Part shown: positions 31,634 to 31,786 of the stretch, piece after piece | Layout of the letters: each line of letters begins with the position of its first letter | Numbering within the stretch: position 1 is the first letter of the stretch | IMG/VR virus record: IMGVR_UViG_3300010885_002980 | Location: 1-31,786 of that record | DNA from: a virus | Direction: 5' to 3' (one strand) | DNA: 31,786 nucleotides | Position numbers and translations under genes: made by a program | Notes under the pieces: generated by a model | What the model was told of the DNA's origin: nothing | The model's input: only the letters and a program-made list of their open reading frames with translations | The model's database searches: none

Positions 31634-31684
31634 TGTACAATCTATCAAAAGTTTGATAGTATCTAGAAGTAAGGTATATGGAGA
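31634..31684 (+). promoter_or_regulatory. Early-type promoter with shared leader element
   Basis: TGTACA at 31634-31639, 17-base spacer, TAGTAT at 31657-31662, then CTAGAAGTAAGGTATATGG. It is the third member of the family also seen at 15475 and 26975. GGAGAA follows as a ribosome binding site. Confidence 0.75.
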
Positions 31685-31688
31685 AACC

Positions 31689-31786
31689 ATGGAAAAGAAA
31701 TTTCTACTAGTGACTGGATATCAACTTTACGTGGTCCAGAAGAAGAACGACTTCACTGCTCATGGTGACAATTGCCTATATCATAA
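31689..31786 (+). CDS. Small hypothetical protein (3' partial)
   Basis: The frame is open from the ATG at 31689 to the end of the window, 32 codons seen, beginning MEKKFLLVTGYQLYVVQKKN. GGAGAAACC precedes the ATG and an early-type promoter lies just upstream. It is cut by the window edge; no family can be assigned. Confidence 0.55.
   Translation, partial: MEKKFLLVTGYQLYVVQKKNDFTAHGDNCLYH

Larger units (their letters stand above)
31472..31688. other. Divergent promoter region
   Basis: About 217 AT-rich bases lie between the minus-strand secreted-protein gene and the next + strand gene. They hold a probable late promoter pointing left (31543-31550) and an early-type promoter pointing right (31634-31662). 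No convincing gene was seen inside. Confidence 0.6.

Noticed and set aside
31472-31690. 73-codon extension of the minus-strand secreted protein
   Set aside because: The extension crosses the divergent promoters and would bury the signal peptide; AGGAAAG before 31471 supports the shorter form.
1-31786. tRNA genes, rRNA, insertion sequences or attachment sites
   Set aside because: No cloverleaf with a CCA end, transposase motif, terminal inverted repeats or integrase was seen while reading; a tRNA search program would be decisive.

Overview
The window is a contiguous piece of a T4-like myovirus genome (tailed phage, Caudoviricetes). It carries the T4 core set: prohead protease gp21, scaffold gp22, major capsid gp23, UvsY, UvsW, late sigma factor gp55, gp47/gp46, dCMP hydroxymethylase gp42, alpha-glucosyltransferase, sliding clamp gp45, clamp loader gp44/gp62 and RegA. 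Accessory genes of the kind seen in aquatic T4-like phages are present too: peptide deformylase, MazG-like hydrolase, amidinotransferase, and an extra glycosyltransferase. No photosynthesis genes, tRNAs, integrase or transposase were seen. The host cannot be named from the sequence; base composition is moderately AT-rich.

Layout. (1) 1-5093: late head module, on the + strand: a virion protein with an EF-hand-like loop (5' end outside the window), a small virion protein with an apparent inserted domain, gp21, gp22 and gp23, closed by a strong terminator. TATAAATA-type late promoters sit before gp22 and gp23. (2) 5095-7903: two tandem sigma70-type promoters, then eight small, overlapping genes of unknown function. 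(3) 7917-15457: a late promoter and a tail-tube-family protein, then recombination and transcription genes (UvsY, UvsW, gp55, gp47, gp46), peptide deformylase, two conserved unknowns and a MazG-like protein. (4) 15475-22739: an early-type promoter, small genes, then a tightly coupled nucleotide/DNA-modification cluster: a DUF1599-like protein, dCMP hydroxymethylase, dCMP deaminase, alpha-glucosyltransferase, a C5-cytosine-methyltransferase-like protein with an unusual motif I, a DUF3310-like protein and a second glycosyltransferase. (5) 22756-26933: gp45-gp44-gp62-RegA, then an LpxH-like phosphoesterase and an amidinotransferase-family protein. (6) 26975-28672: another early-type promoter and eight small genes. 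(7) 28673-31471: the only minus-strand genes, three envelope-type proteins (signal peptides, membrane segments, a Cys-rich 22-residue repeat) probably read from a late promoter. (8) 31634-31786: a third copy of the early-type promoter and the start of another small + strand gene.

How it fits together. gp42 and the alpha-glucosyltransferase predict genomic DNA with glucosylated 5-hydroxymethylcytosine, an anti-restriction modification; this makes the neighbouring C5-MTase-like gene puzzling. gp55 with the clamp and clamp loader would activate the TATAAATA late promoters in front of the head, tail and minus-strand surface genes. A second promoter class (upstream T-rich box, TTGACA/TGTACA, 17-base spacer, TAGTAT, shared leader) precedes the small-gene islands. 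The most interesting points are the hypermodification cluster, the repeated early promoter/leader, and the antisense secreted Cys-repeat protein whose signal peptide is encoded over the C-terminal membrane anchor of its upstream neighbour.
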